NCBI RefSeq assembly: GCF_022809715.1
Contig: NZ_CP094460.1
Span: 1,364,001 to 1,428,000, forward strand
Reading direction: 5' to 3'
Source: Burkholderia pyrrocinia
GTDB taxonomy: Bacteria > Pseudomonadota > Gammaproteobacteria > Burkholderiales > Burkholderiaceae
Length of the DNA: 64,000 nt
In this document: in pieces, positions 11,206-18,972 of the stretch
How positions within the stretch are numbered: the stretch's first letter is position 1
How the letters are laid out: each line of letters opens with the position of its first letter
The notes under the pieces: model-generated
Databases searched by the model: none
Seen by the model: the letters and a program-made list of their open reading frames with translations, nothing else
Told to the model about the DNA's origin: nothing
Made by a program: the position numbers and the translations under genes

Positions 11206-12483
11206 TCAGGCCAGCAGCTTGCGCTCGGTCTTGCCGTACTTGATCGACTTCTCGTCCGGGATCATCAGGCCCGTGTGCTCGTCGCGGCCCTGCAGCAGGA
11301 AGCGTGCGTCCGGCTTGCCGATCTGCTCGGCCGCGAGCTTGCTGTCCGCGCCGATCTCGCCCTTCTTCATCCGGTTGACGATCACGCCGGCCGCGGTGTC
11401 CTTGAAGTCGCGCAGCATCCACGCGTCGCCGTCGCTATCGCCGAACACCAGCAGCGGGCCGTAGCCCTTCTTCGATTCGAGCACGTTGCGGATGCCCACC
11501 GTCTTGCCCGGGCCGTAGTTGAAGTGCCAGCCGTCCGGGTAGTGGCTGACGTACTTGCCGTCGCGCATGTCGAGACGCAGGCCGATCACGTTCTCCGGCG
11601 GCACGCCGTAGCCGTAGTTCGGGTGGCCGGCGAACACGCGCACGACATCGTCGATCGATGCGGTGCTCACGTACACGTCGATGCCGTTCGCGCGCAGCGT
11701 ATGCATCACCGCGCGGATCTCCTCGTGAATGCGGATACCGTGGAAATGCGTCGCGGCGACGACGCCCGCCTTGCCCGGCAGCGTCTTCGGGCTTTCATAC
11801 TTCACCTTGCGCAGCGCGTCGCCGATGCCGTAGTTGTTCGACGCTTGCGCCATCGCCTGCAGCTCGGCGGTCGTCATGTTCTTGTAGAAGTAGATGATCC
11901 ACTTGTAGCCGATCTCGAGCGGATGCGTATCGCAGATCGCGTCGTACATGTAGTACAGCTTCGCGCGGAAATCCTTGAACTGATCGGTCTCGCGAATCTC
12001 GTCGAGGCTCTTGCTGCCGCCGAAGCCCTGGTAGTTCGCGTAGAGCCAGCGATAGTCGGATTCGACGTCGGCGGCGAGGTCCTCCATCGTCACCGGCTTG
12101 CCGTCCACCGTCGTGTAGTCCTTCGCGAATGCGCCCTTCGGCACGTCCTTCCACATCACGTCGACGAATTCGTCCGGCGTCAGCTTGTACTGCAGATGGT
12201 TGATCTGGTACATCAGCAACGCCTCTTCGCAGTCGTTCATGATGCACGTGTTGTCCCAGTCGAACACCGCGTACGGGCGGCGCTTTGCGTCGTAGCGCGC
12301 GCTCGCGACGCCATGCCGGTCGAGCACCGCCTGCAGGCGCGCGGCGTTGAACGGCGACCAGCGGCCCGGGTCCAGCGCATCCGGCGCGGTGGCGCTCTTC
12401 GCGTCGGCCGTGCCGGCCTTGAGCAGCAGCGACGTCGCGGCGGTCGCCGCGGCAAGGGTATTCATGAACTTGCGGCGTTGCAT
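11206..12483 (-). CDS. secreted HAD-family phosphatase, phosphorylcholine phosphatase (PchP)-like
   Basis: A 425-residue protein with a signal region starting MQRRKFM and a hydrophobic Ala-rich stretch to about residue 28. The twin Arg-Lys-Phe context is compatible with Tat export but not decisive. HAD motif I is DWDNT (Asp75, Asp77), motif II is near VSTASIDD, and motif III is GDSDGDAWML. The combination of DxDNT, export signal and this length resembles Pseudomonas PchP, which releases choline from phosphorylcholine in the periplasm; the substrate here is an inference. It stands alone on the minus strand, convergent with the stomatin gene. Confidence 0.82.
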   Translation of the reverse strand: MQRRKFMNTLAAATAATSLLLKAGTADAKSATAPDALDPGRWSPFNAARLQAVLDRHGVASARYDAKRRPYAVFDWDNTCIMNDCEEALLMYQINHLQYKLTPDEFVDVMWKDVPKGAFAKDYTTVDGKPVTMEDLAADVESDYRWLYANYQGFGGSKSLDEIRETDQFKDFRAKLYYMYDAICDTHPLEIGYKWIIYFYKNMTTAELQAMAQASNNYGIGDALRKVKYESPKTLPGKAGVVAATHFHGIRIHEEIRAVMHTLRANGIDVYVSTASIDDVVRVFAGHPNYGYGVPPENVIGLRLDMRDGKYVSHYPDGWHFNYGPGKTVGIRNVLESKKGYGPLLVFGDSDGDAWMLRDFKDTAAGVIVNRMKKGEIGADSKLAAEQIGKPDARFLLQGRDEHTGLMIPDEKSIKYGKTERKLLA

Positions 12484-13019
12484 GGTCTCTCTCTCCGTGG
12501 GGTGTCGAATCGGTTTCGGTCGCTATCCCGCGCGGCGCACCGGCGGCTCATCGACGCAGCGAAGCCGGGACGGCTCCGAACTGGGGGCGGATGATGTGAC
12601 GAAATTATTTCGACAATATGACGGCGTCTCGCCAAGACGCGACGGGGAATTGATCCGGTGCGACCTGCCGGGTCGTCACATGCCGTGCCGTCGCCAAGGC
12701 GGCAGCACGCGCAGCCATCCCCACCGGCGCCGGAGCCGCTCGTGACAACCTCCGGCCGGCGCCCCCGATCCGTCCGCGCGCGCGCCGGCGGCCATCCGGC
12801 CCCAACCTCCGGAAACCTAGAGTCTCCCCTCCATTTCGGCCCTTCATTAGGACAAGTCCTCACTCCCGGGGGCTGGCGCGCCACGCCGAACCGGCTATCA
12901 TCGTTACATCAATCAATGGCACATTAAATGCTGACTGAATAATTCGCGACCGGACCACCGGCGGATGCATTCCGGATCAGCACCCCGCTTTGCACCGGAC
13001 CGGAGCGCGCGTTGCGCGG
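12484..13019. other. intergenic region upstream of the PchP-like and M24 genes
   Basis: No convincing ORF. It serves as the divergent promoter region for the HAD phosphatase (minus) and the M24 peptidase cluster (plus). A 13-bp near-perfect palindrome with cgaaat/atttcg arms lies at 12600-12612, and an aggac/gtcct inverted repeat near 12849-12860; either could be an operator. The stretch at about 12895-12945 is AT-richer and the likeliest promoter for the plus-strand genes. Confidence 0.4.
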
Positions 13020-13053
13020 GACCGGAGTCAGTGCAGAAGCACCAACACCGGTC
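13020..13053 (+). promoter_or_regulatory. leader hairpin element, copy C (34 nt) upstream of the M24 peptidase
   Basis: Arms GACCGGAGT and ACACCGGTC pair at eight of nine positions. They enclose an inner stem GTGC/GCAC with an AGAA tetraloop. Length and architecture match the copies at 24319-24352 and 24368-24401. Relative to the 24368 copy the inner stem changes C-G to T-A and the outer stem A-T to G-C, so both arms changed together, as expected for a structured RNA. A further half unit (aa-GCGC-TGAA-GCGC) follows at 13057-13070, then a leader ending ggagac just before ATG 13100. Confidence 0.65.
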
Positions 13054-13099
13054 GACAAGCGCTGAAGCGCCCGCTCCGGCCGACATATGGAGACGCATC

Positions 13100-13999
13100 A
13101 TGGCCGACCACCACCCGCTGCCGGAAGTCCACCTCGACGAGCTGCCGCAATTCCGCGCGGTCCAGCAGCTTGCCTACCGCTGCGTCGAAACCGTCGGTGC
13201 GATGCTCTACCCCGGCATCACCGAAAAGGAGGCCGCGCGCCTGCTGACCGAATGGCTGCAGGACAACGGCGTGCACGACTGGCTGCACAAGCCGTTCGCG
13301 TGGTTCGGCGACCGCACCGCGTTCGAGGGTTTCTCGGGCCTCAAGCACATGGGCGGCTTCAATCTCGCGTTCTTCCCGAGCAACCGGCAGCTCGAAACCG
13401 ACATGCCGGTGATCCTCGACGTCGCGCCCGTGCTCGACGGCATCGTGGCCGACGTCGGCTACGCGCACTGCCTCGGCGAGAACCCGATCCTCGAACAGCT
13501 GCAGGACGACCTGATGGACCATCGCGACATGATCGTGCGGCTCGTGAAGGCGCGCCGATCGATGGCCGAGGTCGCGCAGGAAGTCGACGCGCTGTGCCGC
13601 CGCCAGGGCGTCGAGCCGCGCCACAAGGCCTATCCGTTCAAGGTGCTCGCGCATCGCGTCGCGAAGATCCACAAGCTGTCGAAGCCGCGCTTCGTCGCGC
13701 GTTTCGGGCTGAACGCGACGCGCAACCTGCTGCTCGACCAGGGCCGCGCGGCGAAGCAGCAAGGCTGGTCGCCGCTGTGGTCGATCGACCGCCGCTCCGA
13801 GCACGCGCCCGTGCCGGGCCTGTGGGCCGTCGAGCCGCATCTCGGCTTCGCCGGCGTCGGCGCGAAATTCGAAGAGCTGCTCGTGATCACCGAAGACGAT
13901 GCGTACTGGCTCGACGAAGACCTGCCGCACGTGCGCCGCTGGCAGCGCCGCCAGGCCGAACGCGCGCAGGCCGCCGCGACCGTGCCGGCCGCCGCCTGA
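13100..13999 (+). CDS. M24-family metallopeptidase (Xaa-Pro aminopeptidase/creatinase fold)
   Basis: A 299-residue protein with the pita-bread fold. Metal-ligand candidates are the two Asp in LDVAPVLDGIVADVG, the AVEPHLGF segment and the Glu in KFEELLVIT near the C-terminus. It is shorter than typical aminopeptidase P because the N-terminal domain is missing. Start ATG 13100 has ggag upstream; the in-frame extension lies in the leader-hairpin region. It heads a plus-strand cluster with the hydrolase-SDR fusion and the PF10118 protein. The substrate cannot be told from sequence, and the protein could be a non-peptidase hydrolase of the fold. Confidence 0.8.
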   Translation: MADHHPLPEVHLDELPQFRAVQQLAYRCVETVGAMLYPGITEKEAARLLTEWLQDNGVHDWLHKPFAWFGDRTAFEGFSGLKHMGGFNLAFFPSNRQLETDMPVILDVAPVLDGIVADVGYAHCLGENPILEQLQDDLMDHRDMIVRLVKARRSMAEVAQEVDALCRRQGVEPRHKAYPFKVLAHRVAKIHKLSKPRFVARFGLNATRNLLLDQGRAAKQQGWSPLWSIDRRSEHAPVPGLWAVEPHLGFAGVGAKFEELLVITEDDAYWLDEDLPHVRRWQRRQAERAQAAATVPAAA

Positions 14000-14044
14000 C
14001 GTGCCCGCGCCTTTCCTCCCGAATCCCTGAACGACGGACTCACG

Positions 14045-15832
14045 ATGCAGCCTCTTTCCGACGAAGCGCCGCTGGCCCTGTTCGAATCGGTTCATAACGA
14101 GACGGCGGTCGCCTCGGGCGACCTGACGCTCGCGGTCAAGACCTGGGGCGACCCGGCCCGTTCGCCGGTCGTGCTCGTGCACGGTTATCCCGACGACAGC
14201 AGCGTCTGGCGGCACGTCGCGCCGCTGCTCGCGCGCAAGCACTACGTGATCGCATACGACGTGCGCGGCGCGGGACTGTCCGGCGTGCCGAAGCGCACGG
14301 CCGACTACCACCTCGCGAAGCTGACCGACGACTTCGTCGCGGTGATCGATGCGCTCTGCCCCGGCCGCGCGGTACACCTGATCGCGCACGACTGGGGCTC
14401 GATCCAGGGCTGGGAATTCGTCACCGATCCGCGCCTTTCCGGCCGCATCGCGTCGTACACGTCGTGCTCGGGGCCGTGCCTCGACCACGTCGGCTTCTGG
14501 CTGCGCGAACGCGTGCTGCGCCCGACGCCCGCGTCGCTGGCCAAGCTGGGCGGCCAGCTCGTGCGGTCGTGGTACGTGTACCTGTTCCACCTGCCGTTCA
14601 TCCCCGAGCTCGGCTGGCGGCTGTGGCTCGGCCGCGCATGGCCGCGCCTGCTGCGCCGCCTCGAAAAGACGCCCGCCGCGCCGCGCGCGACGCAGGCCGA
14701 CGACGGCGCGCACGGCGTGCGCCTCTATCGCGCGAACTTCATCCGCTGCCTGTTCGCGCCGCGCGAACGCTACGCGCATGCGCCCGTGCAGACGATCGTG
14801 CCGCTCGGCGACAAGTACGTGAGCCCCGCGCTGTCCGAGAACCTGTCGCGCTGGGTACCGCAGTACTACCGGCGCGAGGTTGCGGCCGGCCACTGGCTGC
14901 CGCTCGCCGATCCCGCGCGCTTCGCGGATCTCGCCGGGCAACTGATCGACGCGGTCGAATCGGGCCACGAACCGCCCGCGCTCGCGAATGCACGCCGCCG
15001 CGCAACGAGCGGGCGCTTCAGCGGCAAGGTCGCAGTCGTCACCGGCGCGGGCAGCGGCATCGGCCGCTGCGCGGCGCTCGCATTCGCCCGCGAAGGCGCG
15101 ACGGTCGTCGCCTGCGACATCGATATCGCGAGCGCCGAGCGCACCGCGCTGCTGATCGGGCTGACCGGCGCGCAGGCGCATGCGAAGCGCGTCGACGTCG
15201 GGTCCGCCGACGAGATGGAAGCGCTCGCGGCATGGGTCGGCAGCGAACTCGGCGGCGCGGACGTCGTGATCAACAACGCGGGCATCGGCATGGCCGGCGG
15301 CATCCTCGACACGAGCACGCGGCACTGGGAGCGCATCCTGCACGTGAACCTGTGGGGCGTGATCCACGGCTCGCGGCTGTTCGCGCAGCAGATGGCCGCG
15401 CGCGGCACCGGCGGCCACATCGTCAACACCGCGTCGGCCGCCGCGTTCGGGCCGTCGCGCGACCTGCCCGCGTACGCGACGACCAAGGCCGCCGTGCTGA
15501 TGCTCAGCGAATGCATGCGCGCGGAACTCGCGGAAAAGGGCATCGGCGTGACGGCCGTGTGCCCCGGTTTCGCGGAAACCGGAATCATGGCGTCGACGCA
15601 ATACGCGGGCGCCAACGCGCAGGACGAAGCGCGGCTGCGCAAGCGCGCGACGAAGCTGTACCAGATGCGCGGCCTGAAACCCGAGACCGTCGCGCAGGCG
15701 ATGGTCGACGGCGTGCTGCGCAACCGCCCCGTCGTTGCGGTCGGCGGCGAGGCGCACGCGATGCGCCTGGTCGGCCGCTTCATGCCGTGGCTCGGCCGGA
15801 TGATCGCCCGCGTCAGCATGGCATCGCATTGA
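14045..15832 (+). CDS. bifunctional alpha/beta hydrolase - short-chain dehydrogenase fusion (EphD-like)
   Basis: A 595-residue two-domain protein. Residues ~25-310 form an epoxide-hydrolase-type alpha/beta hydrolase with HGYPDD near 46 and nucleophile Asp116 in HDWGS. Residues ~325-595 form an SDR with cofactor motif TGAGSGIG, NNAG, and catalytic YxxxK (Tyr477, Lys481). The same order occurs in mycobacterial EphD, implicated in lipid modification. An Asp in the nucleophile elbow argues for epoxide or ether-type chemistry rather than an esterase. It lies 45 bases after the M24 gene and 34 before the PF10118 gene, all plus strand, so a lipid-related operon is likely. Confidence 0.88.
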   Translation: MQPLSDEAPLALFESVHNETAVASGDLTLAVKTWGDPARSPVVLVHGYPDDSSVWRHVAPLLARKHYVIAYDVRGAGLSGVPKRTADYHLAKLTDDFVAVIDALCPGRAVHLIAHDWGSIQGWEFVTDPRLSGRIASYTSCSGPCLDHVGFWLRERVLRPTPASLAKLGGQLVRSWYVYLFHLPFIPELGWRLWLGRAWPRLLRRLEKTPAAPRATQADDGAHGVRLYRANFIRCLFAPRERYAHAPVQTIVPLGDKYVSPALSENLSRWVPQYYRREVAAGHWLPLADPARFADLAGQLIDAVESGHEPPALANARRRATSGRFSGKVAVVTGAGSGIGRCAALAFAREGATVVACDIDIASAERTALLIGLTGAQAHAKRVDVGSADEMEALAAWVGSELGGADVVINNAGIGMAGGILDTSTRHWERILHVNLWGVIHGSRLFAQQMAARGTGGHIVNTASAAAFGPSRDLPAYATTKAAVLMLSECMRAELAEKGIGVTAVCPGFAETGIMASTQYAGANAQDEARLRKRATKLYQMRGLKPETVAQAMVDGVLRNRPVVAVGGEAHAMRLVGRFMPWLGRMIARVSMASH

Positions 15833-15866
15833 CGGCGCACGACGCCGCACAGGGAGACAGACGCAA

Positions 15867-16772
15867 ATGACCGCTACCGCCGACTACCACAAGATCAAGG
15901 CCCGGCACGTGAAGTTCGACTTCAGCGACACGCCGATCACCTGGGTGCCGAACGATCCGGGCAGCACCCACATCATCAACACGCTGAACCTGCTGTTCCC
16001 GGAAGGCGAACTGTGGTTCTGCCGCGTGTACAACAAGGCGCTGCCGCTGATCACCGATACACGCCTGCGCGACGAGGCCGAAGGCTTCCTGCGGCAGGAA
16101 GCCGTGCATTCGCGTTCGCACGGCGGCGTGCTCAAGCACTACTACGACCGACACGGGATCGACACGAAGCCGTTCACGCAGAAGCTCAACCGGCTGTTCA
16201 CGCGCGCGCTCGGCGAACAGCCGCTCGGGCTGAAGATCGGCCATACGCGTTTCTGGCTGCGGCAGCAGCTCGCGGTGATCGCGTCGCTCGAGCATTTCTT
16301 CGGCTATCTCGGCAACTGGGTGCTCAACGCGCACGCGCTCGACGAAGGCAAGGCAGACCCGACGATGGTCGACCTGCTGCGCTGGCACGGCGCGGAGGAA
16401 GTCGAGCACCGCACCGTCGCGTTCGACATCTACCGGCACCTGGGCGGCACCTATCCGGAGCGCTGCGCGCACATGGCGTTCGTGATCCTGCTGCTGCTCT
16501 ACTACATCACGACCGGCGCGAAGTTCATGTACAGACGCGACCCGGTGGCCGGCCGCTACCCGGGCTTCGTGCTCGCGTGGTGGCAGGGCTCGCGGCGCGG
16601 GCACCTGCCGTCGTTCTGGAAGGTGATCGGCGCGGCGCTGCGCTATTTCAAGCCGGGCTATACGCCGCATCACGAAGGCTCGACCGAGCAGGCGCTCGAA
16701 TACCTCGCGCGCTCGCCGGCCGCGCAGGCAGCCGCGCACGGCGGCAACTGGGGCACCACGAAAGGCGCGTAA
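15867..16772 (+). CDS. predicted metal-dependent hydrolase, PF10118 family
   Basis: A 301-residue helical protein matching the PF10118 metal-dependent hydrolase family. Candidate metal ligands are spaced as in di-iron carboxylate proteins: EAEGFLRQEAVHSRSH (Glu and His), SLEHFFGYL, and RWHGAEEVEHRTVAFD. A membrane-seeking segment FVILLLLYYITTG lies near residue 210. It has a strong gggaga ribosome-binding site. Its constant company with SDRs and hydrolases suggests lipid or fatty-acid oxidation chemistry, but no substrate is known to me. A GC-rich hairpin follows its stop. Confidence 0.8.
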   Translation: MTATADYHKIKARHVKFDFSDTPITWVPNDPGSTHIINTLNLLFPEGELWFCRVYNKALPLITDTRLRDEAEGFLRQEAVHSRSHGGVLKHYYDRHGIDTKPFTQKLNRLFTRALGEQPLGLKIGHTRFWLRQQLAVIASLEHFFGYLGNWVLNAHALDEGKADPTMVDLLRWHGAEEVEHRTVAFDIYRHLGGTYPERCAHMAFVILLLLYYITTGAKFMYRRDPVAGRYPGFVLAWWQGSRRGHLPSFWKVIGAALRYFKPGYTPHHEGSTEQALEYLARSPAAQAAAHGGNWGTTKGA

Positions 16773-16781
16773 CCGGGTTTC

Positions 16782-16809
16782 CGGCGGGCGCGGCGGGCGG
16801 CGCCCGCCG
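16782..16809 (+). terminator. GC-rich hairpin after the PF10118 gene
   Basis: Perfect ten-base arms cggcgggcgc / gcgcccgccg enclose an eight-base loop and begin ten bases after the stop. There is only a short aaa/ttt flank, so termination would be weak or Rho-assisted. A tacaat -10-like hexamer follows at 16817-16822 and probably drives the next gene. Confidence 0.45.
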
Positions 16810-16850
16810 AAATGCGTACAATCGCGGCTTCATTTCCCGGAGGTGCCGCG

Positions 16851-17138
16851 ATGGCCATGAAGAAAACCGATCTAGAAAAGAACAAGGCGCTCAAGCTGAC
16901 GCACGCGATGAAGCAGTCGGGCGCCGCCCGTTTCGGCAAGGGCGCCGAAGACGCGGCAAAGCTCGACCGCCGCGCGCAGCGCAAGCTCGACCAGGAACAA
17001 GGGCTCGTGCCGTTTGCGTGCAAGCTCAACGCCGAGCTCGTCGAGCAGCTGAAGGCGCGCGCGGCCACGCATCCCGAAGGGATGACGGGCCTGCTGTCCG
17101 AACTGCTCGTGAACGGTCTCGCGCAACGCGACGCGTAA
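16851..17138 (+). CDS. small basic protein with ribbon-helix-helix-like C-terminus, function unknown
   Basis: A 95-residue Lys/Arg-rich protein beginning MAMKKTDLEKNKALK. The C-terminal half, a beta-like segment FACKLNAELVEQLKARA followed by TGLLSELLVNGL, has the strand-helix-helix outline of RHH DNA-binding proteins. That assignment rests on pattern only. Ggaggtgccgcg precedes ATG 16851, and a tacaat hexamer lies about 30 bases upstream, so it is probably monocistronic. I do not recognise a named family. Confidence 0.7.
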   Translation: MAMKKTDLEKNKALKLTHAMKQSGAARFGKGAEDAAKLDRRAQRKLDQEQGLVPFACKLNAELVEQLKARAATHPEGMTGLLSELLVNGLAQRDA

Positions 17139-17162
17139 CCGCCACGCCTCTCGAAAATGTCG

Positions 17163-17345
17163 TTGACAGCGCCGCGCTGCCACGACACACTCGTTCGCAT
17201 GCCTACGTTCAAGCTCATCGCCATCGCGAATCATTGCCCGGTGAACATTCGAAAGAATGGATCACGGGAGGCGCTTGTGCGTTAGCAATCGAGCAGTACC
17301 GCATGTCACACAAGGCCTCGCCGGAAACGGATGAGGCCTTTTTGT
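17163..17345 (+). ncRNA. candidate small RNA or attenuated leader between two small genes
   Basis: A perfect TTGACA -35 hexamer lies at 17163-17168, with a weak -10-like cacact 17 bases downstream. A 12-bp stem-loop with a GAAA tetraloop follows (17237-17268: arms cccg-gtga-cattc and gaatg-tcac-ggg). The segment ends in an intrinsic terminator at 17312-17345. No ORF of note lies within. It may be a free-standing sRNA of about 150 nt, or a leader whose terminator attenuates the DUF2917 gene starting at 17389. I could not match it to a known riboswitch class. Confidence 0.45.
17312..17345 (+). terminator. intrinsic terminator
   Basis: Arms aaggcctc / gaggcctt enclose a loop of about a dozen bases and are followed by a run of five T. 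A classic Rho-independent terminator, 44 bases before the DUF2917 start. Confidence 0.8.
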
Positions 17346-17388
17346 TCTGGTGCGCGTCATCCGTCCGGCTCACTGAATGGAGAAGACG

Positions 17389-17763
17389 ATGGACCAGGCA
17401 AGCCAGCTGTTTGACCGTCCCGACCGGCGCCGCGCCGGCACGATCGCATTACCGACCGTCGTGATCCGTTTCGCGGTCGCGGCGCGCACGACGATGACCT
17501 GGCGCGCGCCGCAAGACGCGGAAATCCGCGCACACGGCGCGGCGCTGTGGATCACGCGCCCGCCGAGCGTCGACGACTACTGGGTGCAGCCCTGCGACGT
17601 GCTGCGCATCGCACGCGGCGACCGCATCTGGCTCAGCACCGATGCCGACCGATCGGCCGAAGCGTCGATCACGACCGCCTACGTGCGGCGCGGCGAGCGC
17701 TTCAGACGCACGCTCGCGCAAGTGCAACGTTTGCTCGTCGGGGTATGGAGAAGGAGTGGATGA
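17389..17763 (+). CDS. DUF2917-like protein
   Basis: A 124-residue protein whose core (TMTWRAPQDAEIRAHGAALWITRPPSVDDYWVQ, then GDRIWLS) has the small beta-barrel pattern of DUF2917 proteins, common in Burkholderia and without assigned biochemical function. Start 17389 was preferred to 17377 because the ggag overlapping the first ATG sits six bases before the second. It follows the candidate sRNA/terminator and is convergent with the coiled-coil gene at 17924-18202. Confidence 0.7.
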   Translation: MDQASQLFDRPDRRRAGTIALPTVVIRFAVAARTTMTWRAPQDAEIRAHGAALWITRPPSVDDYWVQPCDVLRIARGDRIWLSTDADRSAEASITTAYVRRGERFRRTLAQVQRLLVGVWRRSG

Positions 17764-17816
17764 TTGACGCGCCGTCACGCACGCGAGACGCGGAACGGCC
17801 GCGACCGGAAACAGAC

Positions 17817-17845
17817 GCACCTGCGGCGCTAACCGCCGCAGGTGC
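17817..17845. terminator. hairpin between convergent genes
   Basis: Perfect eleven-base arms gcacctgcggc / gccgcaggtgc with a seven-base loop, between the DUF2917 gene and the convergent small gene. It lacks a T-run on either strand, so it would act as a weak bidirectional terminator or mRNA 3' stabiliser. Confidence 0.5.
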
Positions 17846-17923
17846 GCATCGAATGACGCGGCACGCCAATGCGTGCTGCGAGCGATCGCGCGCCGTGCGC
17901 AGCTATCGGATGCAGCAGGTGCA

Positions 17924-18202
17924 TCAGGTGCTGGCGGCGAGACGCGGGCCCGTGCTTCGGGGAGTTGAATCGAGCTCGGGGCGTAGCGCAGCCTGCGAGG
18001 TCACCCACGGATCGATGCCCTGCTTCTGCACCTCTTCGAGGAATGACACACGTGTACGCCAGTAATCCGCCTGTAATTTCGCATCGATGACGCGCTGTTC
18101 CGCAGTGAACAGTTCCATGCGCGCCGTCACGAGCATCGACGCAGCGGTTTTTTCCGGCGTGGGGGCGTGTCGCATCGCCCAACGGCTGATCCAGTTCAAC
18201 AT
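17924..18202 (-). CDS. small helical protein, function unknown
   Basis: A 92-residue protein beginning MLNWISRWAMRHAPTPEK, mostly alpha-helical with heptad-like spacing through MLVTARMELFTAEQRVIDAKLQADYWRTRVSFLEEV, suggesting a coiled coil. Ggagg lies seven bases before ATG 18202, which decides this start over the longer frame. No family recognised. It stands alone between the DUF2917 gene and a long intergenic region. Confidence 0.6.
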   Translation of the reverse strand: MLNWISRWAMRHAPTPEKTAASMLVTARMELFTAEQRVIDAKLQADYWRTRVSFLEEVQKQGIDPWVTSQAALRPELDSTPRSTGPRLAAST

Positions 18203-18972
18203 GCTGACCTCCGTGATTACGGACGAACCCGCATCGGGCAATCGCAATCGGCCGTGCCTGCCCAAACGCGCAACGGCCTTGACCGCCATTCACCGCCTGG
18301 CCTGCACGGACTGCGACTCCCCCGCGTCGGCAATTACCGGCCGGCGTGTGCATGCGCGGTGTATCTATCCTAGAAAGACTTGCCGGTTTATGCGATGGGG
18401 TCTTGCAATCTTTTACACAGAAACCACAGTCGCCCACGCATCGCGAAATGACAGTTGCGGGCGGGACGGCTTCGGCGCAGGATAGCTCGTTATCTGCGAC
18501 TGCCCGGACTGACGCATGGCTGCTGCACGCCGCTGCGCTCTCGCATCGGCCATGCACGCGCGTCCGCGCGCACGTCATCGTGCACGTCATGCCTGCACCG
18601 TATTCGTGCAGCATGCGTGCGCTCCGTTTCAGTCGAATGTCATCGCGTACCGGCCGCGCGCAATGTGGCCGACGTGCCGTTGCGCATGCATCGGCCGGCC
18701 CCCGCCTGTTCGTCACGCTCCCGTTTTTACCCTTTCCGCCTGCCCGTTCCGCCCGAACCGGTAAAATGCGCGCCTTCGTCGCGCGGCCGGGCTGCCAGAC
18801 CGTCGCACGCAGGCAGTCGATCGTGCCCTCCAACTATATCGTCCGAGCTATCCGCGCTATTACAATCCGCCGATAGCCGGGCAATAGTGGCTGGTTACAT
18901 TAAGCCGGCCGCTGCCTTTACAACAATTCGGCACAACAAGCAACACGACAACCCGACCGGAGAAACGCCCTA
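18203..18972. other. 770-base region without a convincing gene; probable purine-permease leader at its right end
   Basis: Several overlapping plus-strand ORFs exist, but their Cys/Arg-rich translations and lack of ribosome-binding sites mark them as chance. The right end holds a gctatc/gatagc inverted repeat around an attacaat -10-like sequence (about 18848-18877) and then an AT-richer leader before the permease. I looked for a purine or xanthine riboswitch fold and could not establish one. Confidence 0.4.

Noticed and set aside
13028..15850. 940-codon minus-strand open frame
   Set aside because: Antisense shadow of the M24 peptidase and the hydrolase-SDR fusion, both of which have full domain motifs; the antisense translation is low-complexity and His/Arg-rich.
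18840..18972. Purine or xanthine riboswitch in the permease leader
   Set aside because: I looked for the conserved junction and loop sequences of known purine-sensing classes and could not find them; only an inverted repeat around a -10-like sequence remains.
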